From: Heterotrichella gracilis
Taxonomy: Eukaryota > Sar > Xanthophyceae > Tribonematales > Xanthonemataceae
Reading direction: 5' to 3'
DNA: 64,000 nucleotides
NCBI GenBank assembly: GCA_032358255.1
Contig: JAULBX010017970.1
Span: forward strand, 1 to 64,000
Shown here: positions 43,726 through 54,777 of the stretch, piece after piece
How positions within the stretch are numbered: position 1 is the stretch's first letter
Layout of the letters: the number at the start of each line of letters is the position of its first letter
Program-made: the position numbers and the translations under genes
Notes under the pieces: model-generated
The model's database searches: none
Told to the model about the DNA's origin: nothing
The model's input: only the letters and a program-made list of their open reading frames with translations

Positions 43726-46700
43726 ATGGCACGAATAACAAACGTGAACGGTGCCATGGTTGTGAACCCTCACGACAAGGACGTGGGTGGGGATGAAAGC
43801 ATCTCGGAGGCGGTCAGCAAAAACGTGTTTTCAGTCTACCGCTGCACCTCGGTGGAAGGGGGGAGGCCTCACCCGGGAGACATTGCGGAGCCCAGCAGCT
43901 TAAGGTGAGGGGGTGGAGATGGAAACCCTAACACATACCCTACAAGGTTAAGATAAAACCCATAAAAGGCATGATCTAGGGTCTCGCCCTTGTGCTGCCC
44001 TGCTTGGTCATGGGTGTCCCATGTGGGTGCCTCATGTTGAATTTCAGCAGTGTAGTATCCAGTAACATACTGGCACTTCCAGCAGCTGGAGTAAACAGCC
44101 CACTCCCCTGCCAAGACAAACCCTTCACCCTCTCCGCCGCCAAACCCTACTCCCTCTGTCGCCGCGCGGTACCCCAAATCCTCTTCACCGCCATGTCAAA
44201 GCCCTCAACCCACTCCATCACCATGCCCATGCTCTCCCCTAATCTGCATCGCACAGTTATGCAAAAGACATCCACCCTGTCTCCTCACCAAGTGCCCACC
44301 CCCATGCAGCGCCATCCGCCTGCCCCCCACCACCTACCCCCTGTGGGACGCCCTGCCTACCGCGCTGGTGCAAGGGGGAGGGTTGAGTGAGCTGCAACTA
44401 GAGGGGGTGTTATACGCATGCACCAAGCACCAGGAGTGGCTACCCAGTGGCGAACGTGCGTGAGAAAACCCTAGGAACCCTAGCACCTGCATCCCAAACC
44501 CTAGCAATGAACATGTGGCTGCGGGGCACAGCAACCCTTACCCAAGCCATTCAATTTTGTTGAAAACGCAATAATGCATGTACCTTGTTCCCACCAGTGT
44601 ATTTACGCAGTGTTTACAGCTCCCACCTGGGGAAGGCTTATGGTGCTTTTTTTATGGTTCTTTAGACTAGAATATATAGAGCAAAGTAACCCCCTCCCTC
44701 ACCCCCACAGGCGCCGGCTTCTTTATCGGCGACGGCGCGGGGGTGGGCAAGGGGCGGCAGGTGGCAGGGGTGATACTCGACAACTATGCGCGGGGGAGGC
44801 GGCGCCACGTGTGGGTGTCATCATCCGCTGACCTGCACCTCGAGGCCCAGCGGGATCTGAAGGATCTGGGGTGCCACGTCAGCGTGATCAATGGCTGCGC
44901 CACGCTGGACAGGGAGCAGCGCGCGGTGGGGCTGGCCAAGGACTTCCAGGAGGGGGTGCTATTCCTGTGAGTCTTGGAAAACCCTAAAACCAACATTAGA
45001 CCTTGGACCCTACACCCTAAACCTGCACCGGGAGGCTCATGGGGGGTTTGGAGGAAATGGGGTGCCATAATGGGGTGGTTCATGGATGTGCCACGCTAGA
45101 CAGGGAGCAGCACGCGGTGGGGGGCTGGCCAAGGACTTCCAGGAGGGCGTGCTGTTCCTGTGCGTGAGAAACCCTGCAAAACCCTAAACACTGGACTCTG
45201 CCCTCTACACCTTGAGGGGCAGCGGAAGCAGGGGGTGGTGGGGCTGTTGCACGATTTGCAAACTTCATTCAATACTACCAAACGTGCTAAACAGGACCCA
45301 CTTGTCGTTGACATATAATTGGAAATAGATAATACAGTACATTATGAACAGCTCGCTGCAGTTTGGTGTTTGAAAGGATTGTCATGAACCCCCCTCCCCG
45401 TTTCATGCAGTACCTACTCCACCCTGGTGTCGGCTGGCAAGGGGGGCAAGACGAGGCTGCAGCAGGTGCTGGAGTGGGTGGGTGGGGGCGGGGAGTTTGA
45501 GGGCTGCATTGTGTTTGACGAGTGCCACAAGGCCAAGAATTACGTCCCCGGGAAGGAGGCGCAGAGCACCAAGGTAAGGGAGGGGACTGGAGGGAAATTT
45601 CTTGTTTTATTTATGCCTGCAAATGCTTACCTCAACTCCAGCGCATGCTGACAAATGGCCTTGGCCTTGTACGCAATGCACATGATTTGAATATGATTGT
45701 TAGTATGAACTCAATATAATTTGTTCTGAGGATCGTCAACAGTAGTACAGTACCCACACCCAACTCAGCGTTTACATGCGGGTCCGAGGTCATACCACCA
45801 CCAATTCCACAACACCAACCACAAAAGCCACACCATTTCCCGTCAACAACTTACCTGCGCCCCCATCTGGCTCCAGGTGGCGACATGCGTGCTGGAGCTG
45901 CAGCGCCAGCTGCCCAAGGCACGCGTGGTGTACTGCAGCGCCACAGGGGTGTCAGAGGTTGGCAACATGGCGTACATGACCCGCCTGGGGCTGTGGGGAC
46001 CGGGGTCGGCCTTTGTGGATTTCGAGGCCTTTTTGGACTCCATGAAAAAGCGGGGCATGTCCTTCATGGAGATGCTTGCCATGGAGATGAAATCGGAGGG
46101 GTTCTACGTGGCGCGGGGGCTGTCGTTTGCGTGCGTTGACAACCCTACTGAAACCCTCAGAACCTTGGGGTCCACTATCGTTCTAGGACTGTTCTTTGCG
46201 TTTAAGATCCTTAATAGGACTATTATGCCAGTGGTGCGGTTCATATGGTGCTCGTTATGCAGATGGTACTTCATGGCACAGGGCTATCATTCATGTGGAT
46301 GATCGTGATACCTTCCAGTTATTGAATACAATTAATGATAATTGATCTAAAGTACAATTTTCCAATGTGCAGGGATGCGGAGTTCACCCAGCTTGAGTGC
46401 CCCCTGACCCGTGAGCAGGTGCAGATGTACGATGCAGCGGTGGACGTGTGGCAGGTGAGGGGAAACCCTAACACGAACCCCTAAACCTTTAACAGCATGA
46501 TGCGGCGGCGGTGGAGGTGTGGCAGGAATACCCCACGGCCAGGGTTTTGCGCTGCTAAAACCTATGCAAGACCGTACCTTAGGGTGTGAACGCTAGGAAC
46601 CCCTGTGCCAAGGTCAGGATTTACAGTGCATACCCTATGCAAATCCCTACCCTAGGGTATCTCAATGCGCACTTTTGCATAGCACCCTGGCATCCAGCAA

Positions 46701-49700
46701 TGCATTCTAAGGCATGCATGATGATCACGCCACTGCCATGCATCTGTCCACATGAAGCAGCTGCTCCACCTCCAGCGTCCCCTCTCGCACCCCTCCTCCC
46801 GTACGTCATTACCACCGTTGTGTGCCCCCCACCCCCACCCCCACCCCCTCTCCAACCCCTGTCCCCCACCCCTGCAGCGCATCCGCCACGGCCTTGCCCA
46901 GGCCATCGAGCTGACTGCCTCCAAGGGTGATGCGTGGAAGCCCTTCTGGGCGGCGCAGCAGCGGTTCTTCAAGCTTCTGTGCATCTCAATCAAGGTGCGC
47001 ACTGTTTGGGGTTTCTGGCGTGCTGGTATAGGGTTTTGAACGCCCTGCAGCAACTCGCCAAGGTGCCGTGCATCTCAAGTAAGGTGCACAGAAATGGGTC
47101 GAGGGTGTGGGTTGAGGGATGCAGGATTGCTGTGGGGTCGAGAGGTGTGCGCATGGTCTGTATTTTCCGGCCAAAAGTCATGAAGAGCCAGTATGGATTG
47201 TCAGCATTGTATCTTCAATCTTGATCAGCCCTTTGCTGGTAATTCGCTTTGCTGGTAATTAAGAGGTGTAGGGTATCATCCTGGCTGATGAACGTACACA
47301 TTGCCCGCTCCCTTTCCACCCCTACATTCCCCTCCCTCCTTCCCCCTCCACACCACACAAACACACTCCCACCATCTCACAAGCACACTCTCACCCCCTC
47401 ACACGCAGATCCCCACGGTGGTTGCGGAGGCCAAGGCTGCCCTGGCCTCGGGCCACGCAGTCATAGTAGGACTACAGACCACAGGCGAGGCAGCTGCAGA
47501 GTACCTCAAGCTGGAACCAGGGGCCTCCTGCGGGTGGGTGAGCGTGGTTCGTGAGATCCTGCTGAGGCTACTGGAGCAGCACTTCCCGGTCAGGAAGGAG
47601 GTGCCACCGCCAGGCAAGTAGAGGGATTTAAGCAGGATTTTTGTGTTTTTTTTAGATTTTTGTGTGTAGTCAGAGTTTTTTTTGTGGAGCCGGGGGCTTC
47701 CTGCGGGTGGGTGAGGGCGGTGCGCCAGATCCTGCTGAGGCTGCTGGGGGCAGCATTTTCCAGTCAGAAAGGAGGTGCCACCGCCGGGTGAGTAGGGGTC
47801 AGGGGCTGAGGTGTAGGGGTTGGCGGTATGGTTTGGATCAGGGTTCTGCTGAGGCTGCTGGAGCAGCACTTCCCGGTCAGGAAGGAGGTGCCGCCGCCAG
47901 GTGAGAAGGGCTTTCTAGGGTTTAGGGTTTACGGATTAGGGTTTTGTGGTAGGGGTTGGATCATTTTATCTTTTGTGGGTTTCTTCAGAGTTTGTTTGGT
48001 GGGGCCGGTGAGTGTGGCGCGTGGGATTCTTAGGTTCACAAACGGCAAATGAACTGACAATTACACCCCTTCGTTATCCCCAGATTCCCGCCCAGGGTCC
48101 ATCCCCACCACCGTCTCCATCCCGGAATCAGTTGCAATCAGGAACGAGCTGCAGGAGGCAGTGGAGTCATTACTCCTGCCTCCCAATTTCCTTGATCAGC
48201 TGATCGACGAGTTGGGGGGGCCATCCAAGGTGGCGGAGATGACGGGAAGGAAGTGAGTAGGAGGGAAATTGGAGCCTTGGCAAACCCTAAAACAGGTTCA
48301 AACCTTTAAGCCTTAAACCCTAGCCATGGTGACGCAGATGCCAGAAAGGAAGTGAGTGGTAAGCACTTGGTGTGAACGCAACAGATATTCAAACCCTGAA
48401 TCAAAGTGTTCATTACAGTCATTATAACCCTTACCTGCTGTTTATTACCCTAGCTCCGGTAGTACAGCTAGATGAGCAGCACCATCGCATAGCTGGGGTT
48501 GTATCAAACAGCCCTCGCAATGTGTGTGCAGGGGTAGGGTTGTGCACGATGCTCTCCCAATGTGTGTGCAGGGCGAAGGTTGTGCACGATGCATGCGGGA
48601 GGGCGGTGGTCGAGTTGCGAGCTACCCTAAACCCTAGACCCTGGACCTCAACCCTATAATACATGTGTTTTCAGGGGGAGGGTAGTGCGTGATGCGCGCG
48701 GGAGGGTGGTGTTTGAGCTGCGCGCCAAGCCCGACTCAAGTGAGATGGACTCGCTCAACGTGAAGGAGAAGGATGGCTTCATGAAGGTGAGAGGGGGGAA
48801 CACAAACCCTCACAAAACCCTGGTAAAACCCTAGCCCTAGGAGTGGCATCTGACTGCACGCATCCACAGCTCCTTTCTGTACCACCACCCGCCACCACCA
48901 CCCACCTCAACTGCCCCTTCGTGTACCAATACCCACCACCACCACCCACCTCAATTGCCTATGCCCCACAACCAATCCCCCCTCCTACTGCCCCATTATT
49001 CCAACCCCCCACCCCCAACTCACCACATTTCCACAACCCCACAGGGCAACAAGCTGGTGGCAAGTGTCTCCGGTGCCGCCAGACTGGCATCTCCCTGCAT
49101 GCACCTGTCGCCCCCTCCTGTACCATTCCCTACTACAATCACCCGTCTCAGTCCCCAACTCCGCACTCATTCCCCCCCCCATCTTGAACCCCCTTCCCCA
49201 CCCCAACAGGGCAACAAGTTGGTAGCGATTGTCTCGGATGCAGCCAGCACTGGCATCTCCCTACACGCATCCGCCGCCCCCTCATGCACCAACCGCCGCC
49301 GCCGCATGCACCTGACTATCGAGCTGCCCTGGTCTGCTGACAAGGCGATCCAGCAGCTGGGGCGCTCGCACAGGTCAAACCAGGTGCGTGGGAATCAGAT
49401 GCATTCACTTACAACCAGGATCTAGTCAGCCTCAAATCAAATATAATCAGGTATAAACGGGTACACTTGGCCAAAAAATGGTTAAACACAAGAAAAAGAA
49501 AAAAGCATTAGGTCTGCTCAGTGAGAAGCAAGTGTGCATTTCTCACCCCTCCCCCACCCCACCCCACCCGCAGGTGACAGGCCCCATGTACCGCCTAGTG
49601 ACCACCAATATAGGTGGGGAGCAGCGATTTGCATCAGCGGTGGCACGTCGCCTGCAGTCACTGGGGGCGCTGACCAGGGGGGACAGGAGGGCTGCGTCGG

Positions 49701-52700
49701 GGGTGGACCTGTCGGAGTCGAACTTTGACTCCCCACTGGGGCGCAAGTCGCTGAGGTGGGTGCAGGGGAGGGACCTGCCATTGGGTAGGATTTCACGTTG
49801 TGCAAGGTTTCATGGTGTCGAGGGTTATTGTTTCCTAGGCTAATGTGTTGTTAGGGTTCTTTCAGTCCCTGGGAGCGCTGACCAGGGGGGACAGGCGGGC
49901 CGCATCCGGGGTGGACCTGTCGGAGTCAAAATTTGACTCCCCACTGGGGCGCAAGTCGCTGAGGTGGGTATGGGGGAGCAATTTGCTGTTCAGGTCTTGC
50001 GGTGATGAGGGTTTCAGGTTTGAAGGCTTGTTTTGTTGCTAGGGTTTTTTCACTGCCGGGGGCCGTAACAGGAGGGATAGGAGGGCCGTGTCTGGAGGGG
50101 ATGCTGTTGTTTAGGTTTCTGAGGTGCTGTTTAGGGTTGCTTATTGTACGTTTTGTGGGCATGCAATTATCTCTTCGTGACGCCACTGCACATGATATAC
50201 GGTACCTGCGCTAAAGGTCCGCGCCCTTCCCAGACAATTGGTCATCAATCATGAACCTTCATTTTCGCCCCCCTTTGCAATGCAGGCGCATCTACGATTG
50301 CATCGTCCTGGAAAGCGAGTTCCTTCCCTCAGGGGTGTCGCTCCCCATGGTGCTGAAAGGCCTCGGGGGGGACATCCTGGAAGAAATCCTGCCAAATTTC
50401 AGGGGGGGCCAGCTAACATCCGTGGAATTGATGGGGGCCACCAAGCGCCTGCACGTGTGCCTGCGGGGATGCGTGGGGCTGATGGGGATTGGGATTGGGC
50501 TGCCCAGGGGGGATACCGTCACTGAAGAGGGGGGGACCAGCGCGGGGGGGAGCTCGACGAAGGACCTTGGGGACGTGCGGTGCGTGGGGTGGGGATTGCG
50601 GGTGGTGGGTGTAGGGGGGTCTAATGACCGAGGTGATTGCTACACAAACTAATGATTTGACTCAGCACCTAAAACTGGCGTCAGCACACTGTTTTGTATC
50701 CTGCGTGTTAATTTGGTGGCATGATGCCACTGCTGTGAATGGTGCACATTCTACATATGGTGAAGTGGAACAAACTACCTACACCAGCCTCATGTGAAGT
50801 TTACTCATTCCGCCTGGGCAAGCTGAATCCAACCAACCTATTGGTGCACCATTGGGAGCCATTGGGCACCATAGGCTGTCACCCACCACCCACCACCCAC
50901 CACACCATTTCCCCCTTGCAGCCGCTTCCTCAACCGCCTGCTGGGCATCCCCGTCACCCGCCAGAACCTCCTCTTCAACTATTTTACGCTCACCCTGGCG
51001 GCAGAAATCAGGGCGGAGAAGGCGGAAGGGAGGTATTTCGAGGGGGTGTCAGATTTGCCCGCATCTGACGTCAGCCGGGCGGGGGCCCCCCAGGTCCTGT
51101 GGGTTGACCCCCTGTCTGGGCTGCAGACGCTGAGGAATGACCTGTCGGTGGATCGGGGGCTGTCGTTTGAGGTGCGATAGCTGCGCGTCTGGAATGAAAC
51201 CCTGCAAAACCCTAAATGCAAGGGCAAACACAGCAACTGCACTGACAAACTGTATTGTCGTTTCAATAAAAAGTAGATAAACAAGTGATTGATGATACAG
51301 TCATACCACCCCTTGGGCTGGTAACAGTTAGGGCTGGTAACACTTATACCACCCCTTGCATTGCAGGCTGCCTGTGCGCGGCTGGAGCATGAGCGCACCC
51401 CTGGCGACTCCAGCGGGTTCAGGCGCTCGCGTCGGCCCATGTTTGGTCGCACCATGGTCATCCTGGCGCTGCAGAAGCCCGGCCAGGGGGGGCTGTTTGC
51501 AATCGTGAGGCCAAACACAGGTGGGTGGGGAGGGGAGGAGGTGGTGATGGCTGTGGGTTGTAAGGGTTTGAGGCTAGTTGTGGGGCTCCGTTCCCCTACT
51601 TTTTGTTGGAATATTGGGCTGCATCTTGCCCCACCAGCGGTCCCAAACCACACATGATCTCATTGAAAAATAAATGAGTGATGAAAGCACAAGACCCCCT
51701 GCATTCTGCTTTGCCCTCAAAAGGCCACATGTGCCGACTCTGCCTCCTGCTCTCCACTGAAAATGGGCACATTCCTTGCCCCCTTGTGCAGGCCCCTCAT
51801 TTTTCGACATGGAGGTGAGCGAGCTGAACCAGAAATATGCCCCCCTCTCCCCCGAGGATGCCAAGGAGGGGTGGGAGGAGGTGTATGAGGGAGCGCTCAA
51901 GGGCTGCATGCACGGGGTCAACTGCCAGATGGGGCCAGAGTGCCAGGTAAGGCCTAGGGTTTGTGAGTAGGGTTTTGTGGGTAGAATTAGTGTATTTCCA
52001 GTGTTCGCTGTGTGTAGGGTCTTGGGCGGAGTGCTTCAGTATAGGGATTGATGGATGAGGCGGCGCTCAAGGGTTGCATGCAAGGGGTCAACTGCCAGAT
52101 GGGGCCAGAATGCCAGGAAAGGTCCGGGGTGTCTGGACCACTTGTGCCAACAACATGCCCCTTCATTAAATTCCCGTAATCTCCAGAAGTTATTTGTGAT
52201 CTGTTTCAAGCTTTTTCCAATCCCCGTTAACCCACTTGTCCCCATCCCCAGGTTGGCATGCGAGTGGCCACAGTGACCATCCTATCGGGGTCCATCGTGC
52301 GCATCTGGGGAACCCTAGAGGGGACCCTGGCCAAGTACGAGGGCATGCTGAGCCGATCAGACAGGACTATGCGCATTGTGAGGGTGGAGTTCCCCGATGG
52401 AACAAGCCTCATAGGTGCGCTGGGAAACCCTACAACCCTACACCATGCGTTTCTTTGGGGTTGTGTTCCCCAATAAGACGAGCTTCATCGGTGCGCTGGG
52501 AAACCCTAAAACTCTACACCATAAAAACCCAAAACCCTAAGCCTGACCATGCGCATGAAACCCTAACACCTGAAGGCATACAACATGATGTGGAAGTTCG
52601 TCGCAAATAAAACCCTTTCCAGACCCCTACCATGCACGCGTGTGCTACCCCGTCCACTTGCTGCCAGACTAGTGGCCACACTGCACAGCCTGCACCGAGC

Positions 52701-54080
52701 AACCACTGCAGAGAAAACCCATCCAAACCCTAACTGACCCTACCCACGCAGGCGTGCGTTACCCGGTCCACCTCCTCTCAGAGGTGGTGGCCACACTCCA
52801 CAGCCTGCAGCAGTTGATCGGTGTTGGGCAGGCAATCGGAGCAGCGATCGGAGCCAACCAGGGGGCCAATGGGGCTGGTGGTGGTGGTGGTGGGGCCGAC
52901 ATGCGGGCGGTGGTGGCGGCGGCTGCGGGTGGTGTGGGCCGTGCGAGGAGGGTGGAGCCACCCACACCTGTGGACCCCAAGTCTCTGGCAAAAGCCCTAC
53001 GGTAGGTTTTTTGCCCACACTGGTGGTCATTTTGCTGCAAATTCAACCGGCAATCAAAAGGTACCCTGGCAGGCGCACTGGGTTTTCCTACCCTGATACG
53101 GTAGTCAGGTCCCTTGTGTATTGGGTTGTGAATCACATGCCCTCCAGCACTGCTGGACCAGCAGTACGGCCCCCTGTGCCACCAAATCATCAGCTGTAGG
53201 GTTTATATTTGAGAATTTAGGGTTTGTTTTTAAGCTGCTGCGTGCCTAGGTTTGAAATTAGGGTGCTGCTGCATGAGCTGAGCTGCTGCCTGTTCCTGAA
53301 ACATGCAGGCCGCCAAAGACAGTCCTGGATTTCTTCAAACCCAAGGCGGCAGCCGGCGAATCCCCACAAGCCTCTACGTCTCAACAACCAGCCGGCCCGT
53401 CCCAGAAAGTCTCCCCTCCCCACATCTCCGCATCTGCACCCTCCCTGGGGGCTTTGGACGCCAAAACCTGCGGCTGTTTGGCGGAGGTGGATGTGAACGC
53501 CAGTACCCCACGAGGTGGCGCCAAAACCCTAAGGGCTGGGGCCAAAACCCTAAAGCCTGAGGCGAAGCCTGGGTCATGGTTTACGCAGGCGCTGCGGCGG
53601 GGGGATGGCGGTGGTTTGGGGAGTCAGAAGGCGGGGAGGAGGCAAAGGGGGAAGGGGGGCGTGTGCGTAGACTTGACTGGGGAGGAGAATGGGCAGGGTG
53701 GTGGTGGTGGCGTGGGTGCAAGGGGGGGAGAAAATGACATCCAGGACGGGGAGGCTGAGCCCACGCATGCACCGGCAGCAGCGCCAGATGATGCGATTGG
53801 GGTCCTACGATCAAATGGGACGAGCGAAGGCGCACGCTCCCCCGCCTCCGACGCCCTCCCCCTCCACCCACCCCTCGCCAACCCCCCACCCGCCAAGCGC
53901 CCCGCCGCCCCCCCCGCCCCCACACCAGCCACCTTCAAGCGCCCCAAGTCGCCAACCTCCGAGGAGGCTGTGGGTGTGCTGGTGGGCATGGGGTTCACCC
54001 GCGCACAGGCGGAGAGGGCGCTCAAAGTGACGGGGGGGCAGGTGGAGCGGGCTGCCAACTGGCTGCTGACCACTGCCTAG
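43726..54080 (+). CDS. SBNO: Strawberry notch (SBNO) helicase-like protein with UBA tail
   Basis: Nineteen exons: 43726-43904, 44310-44455, 44711-44966, 45411-45573, 45877-46130, 46373-46454, 46878-46994, 47409-47613, 48084-48252, 48675-48786, 49210-49383, 49574-49755, 50286-50579, 50922-51171, 51367-51520, 51792-51946, 52252-52414, 52752-53001, 53309-54080. All phases close to about 1358 residues, near the length of animal SBNO1. The AAA_34-type P-loop is [17 protein letters not shown], the DExH box is [11 protein letters not shown], and [20 protein letters not shown] follows. The helicase C-terminal half has [35 protein letters not shown] and VDRGLSFE. Known role: transcription and chromatin regulator; in plants linked to stress memory. 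The last exon adds a disordered tail with a FFKPK patch, a SUMO-interaction-like VCVDLTGEE (53661-53687) and a UBA domain ([20 protein letters not shown] onward, about 53960-54077). Exon 8 needs a GC donor (47614) unless an alternative cassette is used. Confidence 0.93.
45085..45170 (+). pseudogene. Copy of SBNO exon 3 end
   Basis: Repeats GCCACGCT.GACAGGGAGC through AGGAGGGCGTGCTGTTCCTG and a GTGCGTGAG donor, matching 44896-44976. One extra G breaks the frame. Confidence 0.85.
46498..46532 (+). pseudogene. Copy of SBNO exon 6 end
   Basis: GATGC.GCGGCGGTGGAGGTG followed by TGGCAGG, matching the exon end at 46420-46455. The donor GT is lost. Confidence 0.65.
47685..47800 (+). pseudogene. SBNO exon 8 end, cassette 2 (frameshifted)
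   Basis: Repeats GGGGGCTTCCTGCGGGTGGG through AGGTGCCACCGCCG and a GTGAGT donor. An extra base after CTGCTGGGG breaks the frame relative to 47520-47613. Confidence 0.8.
47832..47901 (+). other. SBNO exon 8 end, cassette 3, possible alternative exon
   Basis: GGATCAG acceptor, then [19 protein letters not shown] and a canonical GTGAGA donor. It can be entered in frame from an internal donor after TGCGG at about 47534 and exits in the same phase as exon 8. That path would drop WVSVVREI, which aligns with other SBNO proteins, so the exon 8 model is kept as primary. Confidence 0.55.
48500..48620 (+). pseudogene. Decayed copies of SBNO exon 10 start
   Basis: Two versions of CAGGG.AGGGTTGTGCACGATG occur at about 48528 and 48568. 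The second continues GCGGGAGGGCGGTGGTCGAG, matching exon 10 at 48675-48720. Confidence 0.75.
49043..49125 (+). pseudogene. Copy of SBNO exon 11 start
   Basis: CAG acceptor then [12 protein letters not shown], against [12 protein letters not shown] in the exon at 49210. It diverges with one-base losses. Confidence 0.8.
49862..49965 (+). pseudogene. Copy of SBNO exon 12 end, poison-exon-like
   Basis: Encodes [20 protein letters not shown] and on to PLGRKSLR with a GTGGGT donor; nearly identical to 49655-49755. It has its own CTTTCAG acceptor. Spliced after the normal exon 12 donor it would be out of phase and hit TGA within a few codons. Confidence 0.85.
52050..52120 (+). pseudogene. Copy of SBNO exon 16 end
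   Basis: Encodes [19 protein letters not shown], against [19 protein letters not shown] at 51890-51946. The donor has changed from GGTAAGG to GGAAAGG, so it can no longer serve as a 5' splice site. Confidence 0.85.
52450..52505 (+). pseudogene. Copy of SBNO exon 17 end
   Basis: GTTCCCCAATAAGACGAGCT followed by TCATCGGTGCGCTGGGAAAC resembles 52389-52427, including the donor. Confidence 0.75.
52625..52705 (+). pseudogene. Copy of SBNO exon 18 start with stop
   Basis: GTGCTACCCCGTCCACTTGC, CAGACTAGTGGCCACACTGC and ACAGCCTGCA match 52757-52815. An in-frame TAG is present. Confidence 0.8.
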
Positions 54081-54777
54081 GGTCTTTAGGGTTTCGGGGC
54101 TGGGGTGGGGTGGGGTGGAGGGTGGAGCGGGGCGCCACCTGGCTGCTGGCGTCTGTCTAGGGTTTAGGGTAAGTGTGAAACAATAAGCGGCATGATTCGG
54201 GCATGTGGGACAACTATATATACTGCTACCTGTTCTGCCACTATTGTGGCTGGGCATATTTCCTTTGATTCCACCTTTCATTTCACTTTTGGTGCGAAAA
54301 CGCCGAGGCCCTTGTGAAGCAGTGTGGCCTTGACTGTGCTGCCCAACCAAGGCTCGAGGGTTAGACTCCACGACTTTGGGCGCCAGCATGGCCATTCAAC
54401 ACAATATATTGCCAGACTGGCTTGGGGCCGGCCCACTTCCAGATATGTTATCCAGACTCTGTTGGCAACATCTGGTGGTCCACCTTCAAGACCACCACCA
54501 CCACCACACATGGTTGCCTCTTGTGCGTACCACCTAGTGGCCAGAATTTCAAAATACTTTGTGTTTTTCAAATCGCCCAAACTTCGTTGCCAGCCCTGGT
54601 GTGCAAAAACAAAGCTCACCTCCTAATCTAGGGTTATGGCTTCCTGAGCTAACCCTTCTAATGCCCTCCTTAGCTAGCTTTCCTGTCATTTTCCTACCAG
54701 TGCTCCTAGGCTAGGGCAGTAGCTGTTATGTGTGCAAAGCCAGCTCATGGCGCCCATGGTTCTGGGCCAAACTTGAC
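54081..54777. other. Intergenic region, SBNO to glycosyltransferase
   Basis: Holds the SBNO stop-end duplicate and about 600 bases of unique sequence. No other gene or RNA seen. Confidence 0.4.
54113..54165 (+). pseudogene. Copy of SBNO stop-codon end
   Basis: GGTGGAGCGGGGCGCCACCT then GGCTGCTGGCGTCTGTCTAG repeats the last coding bases at 54040-54080 including the stop. Lies in the 3' flank. Confidence 0.75.
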
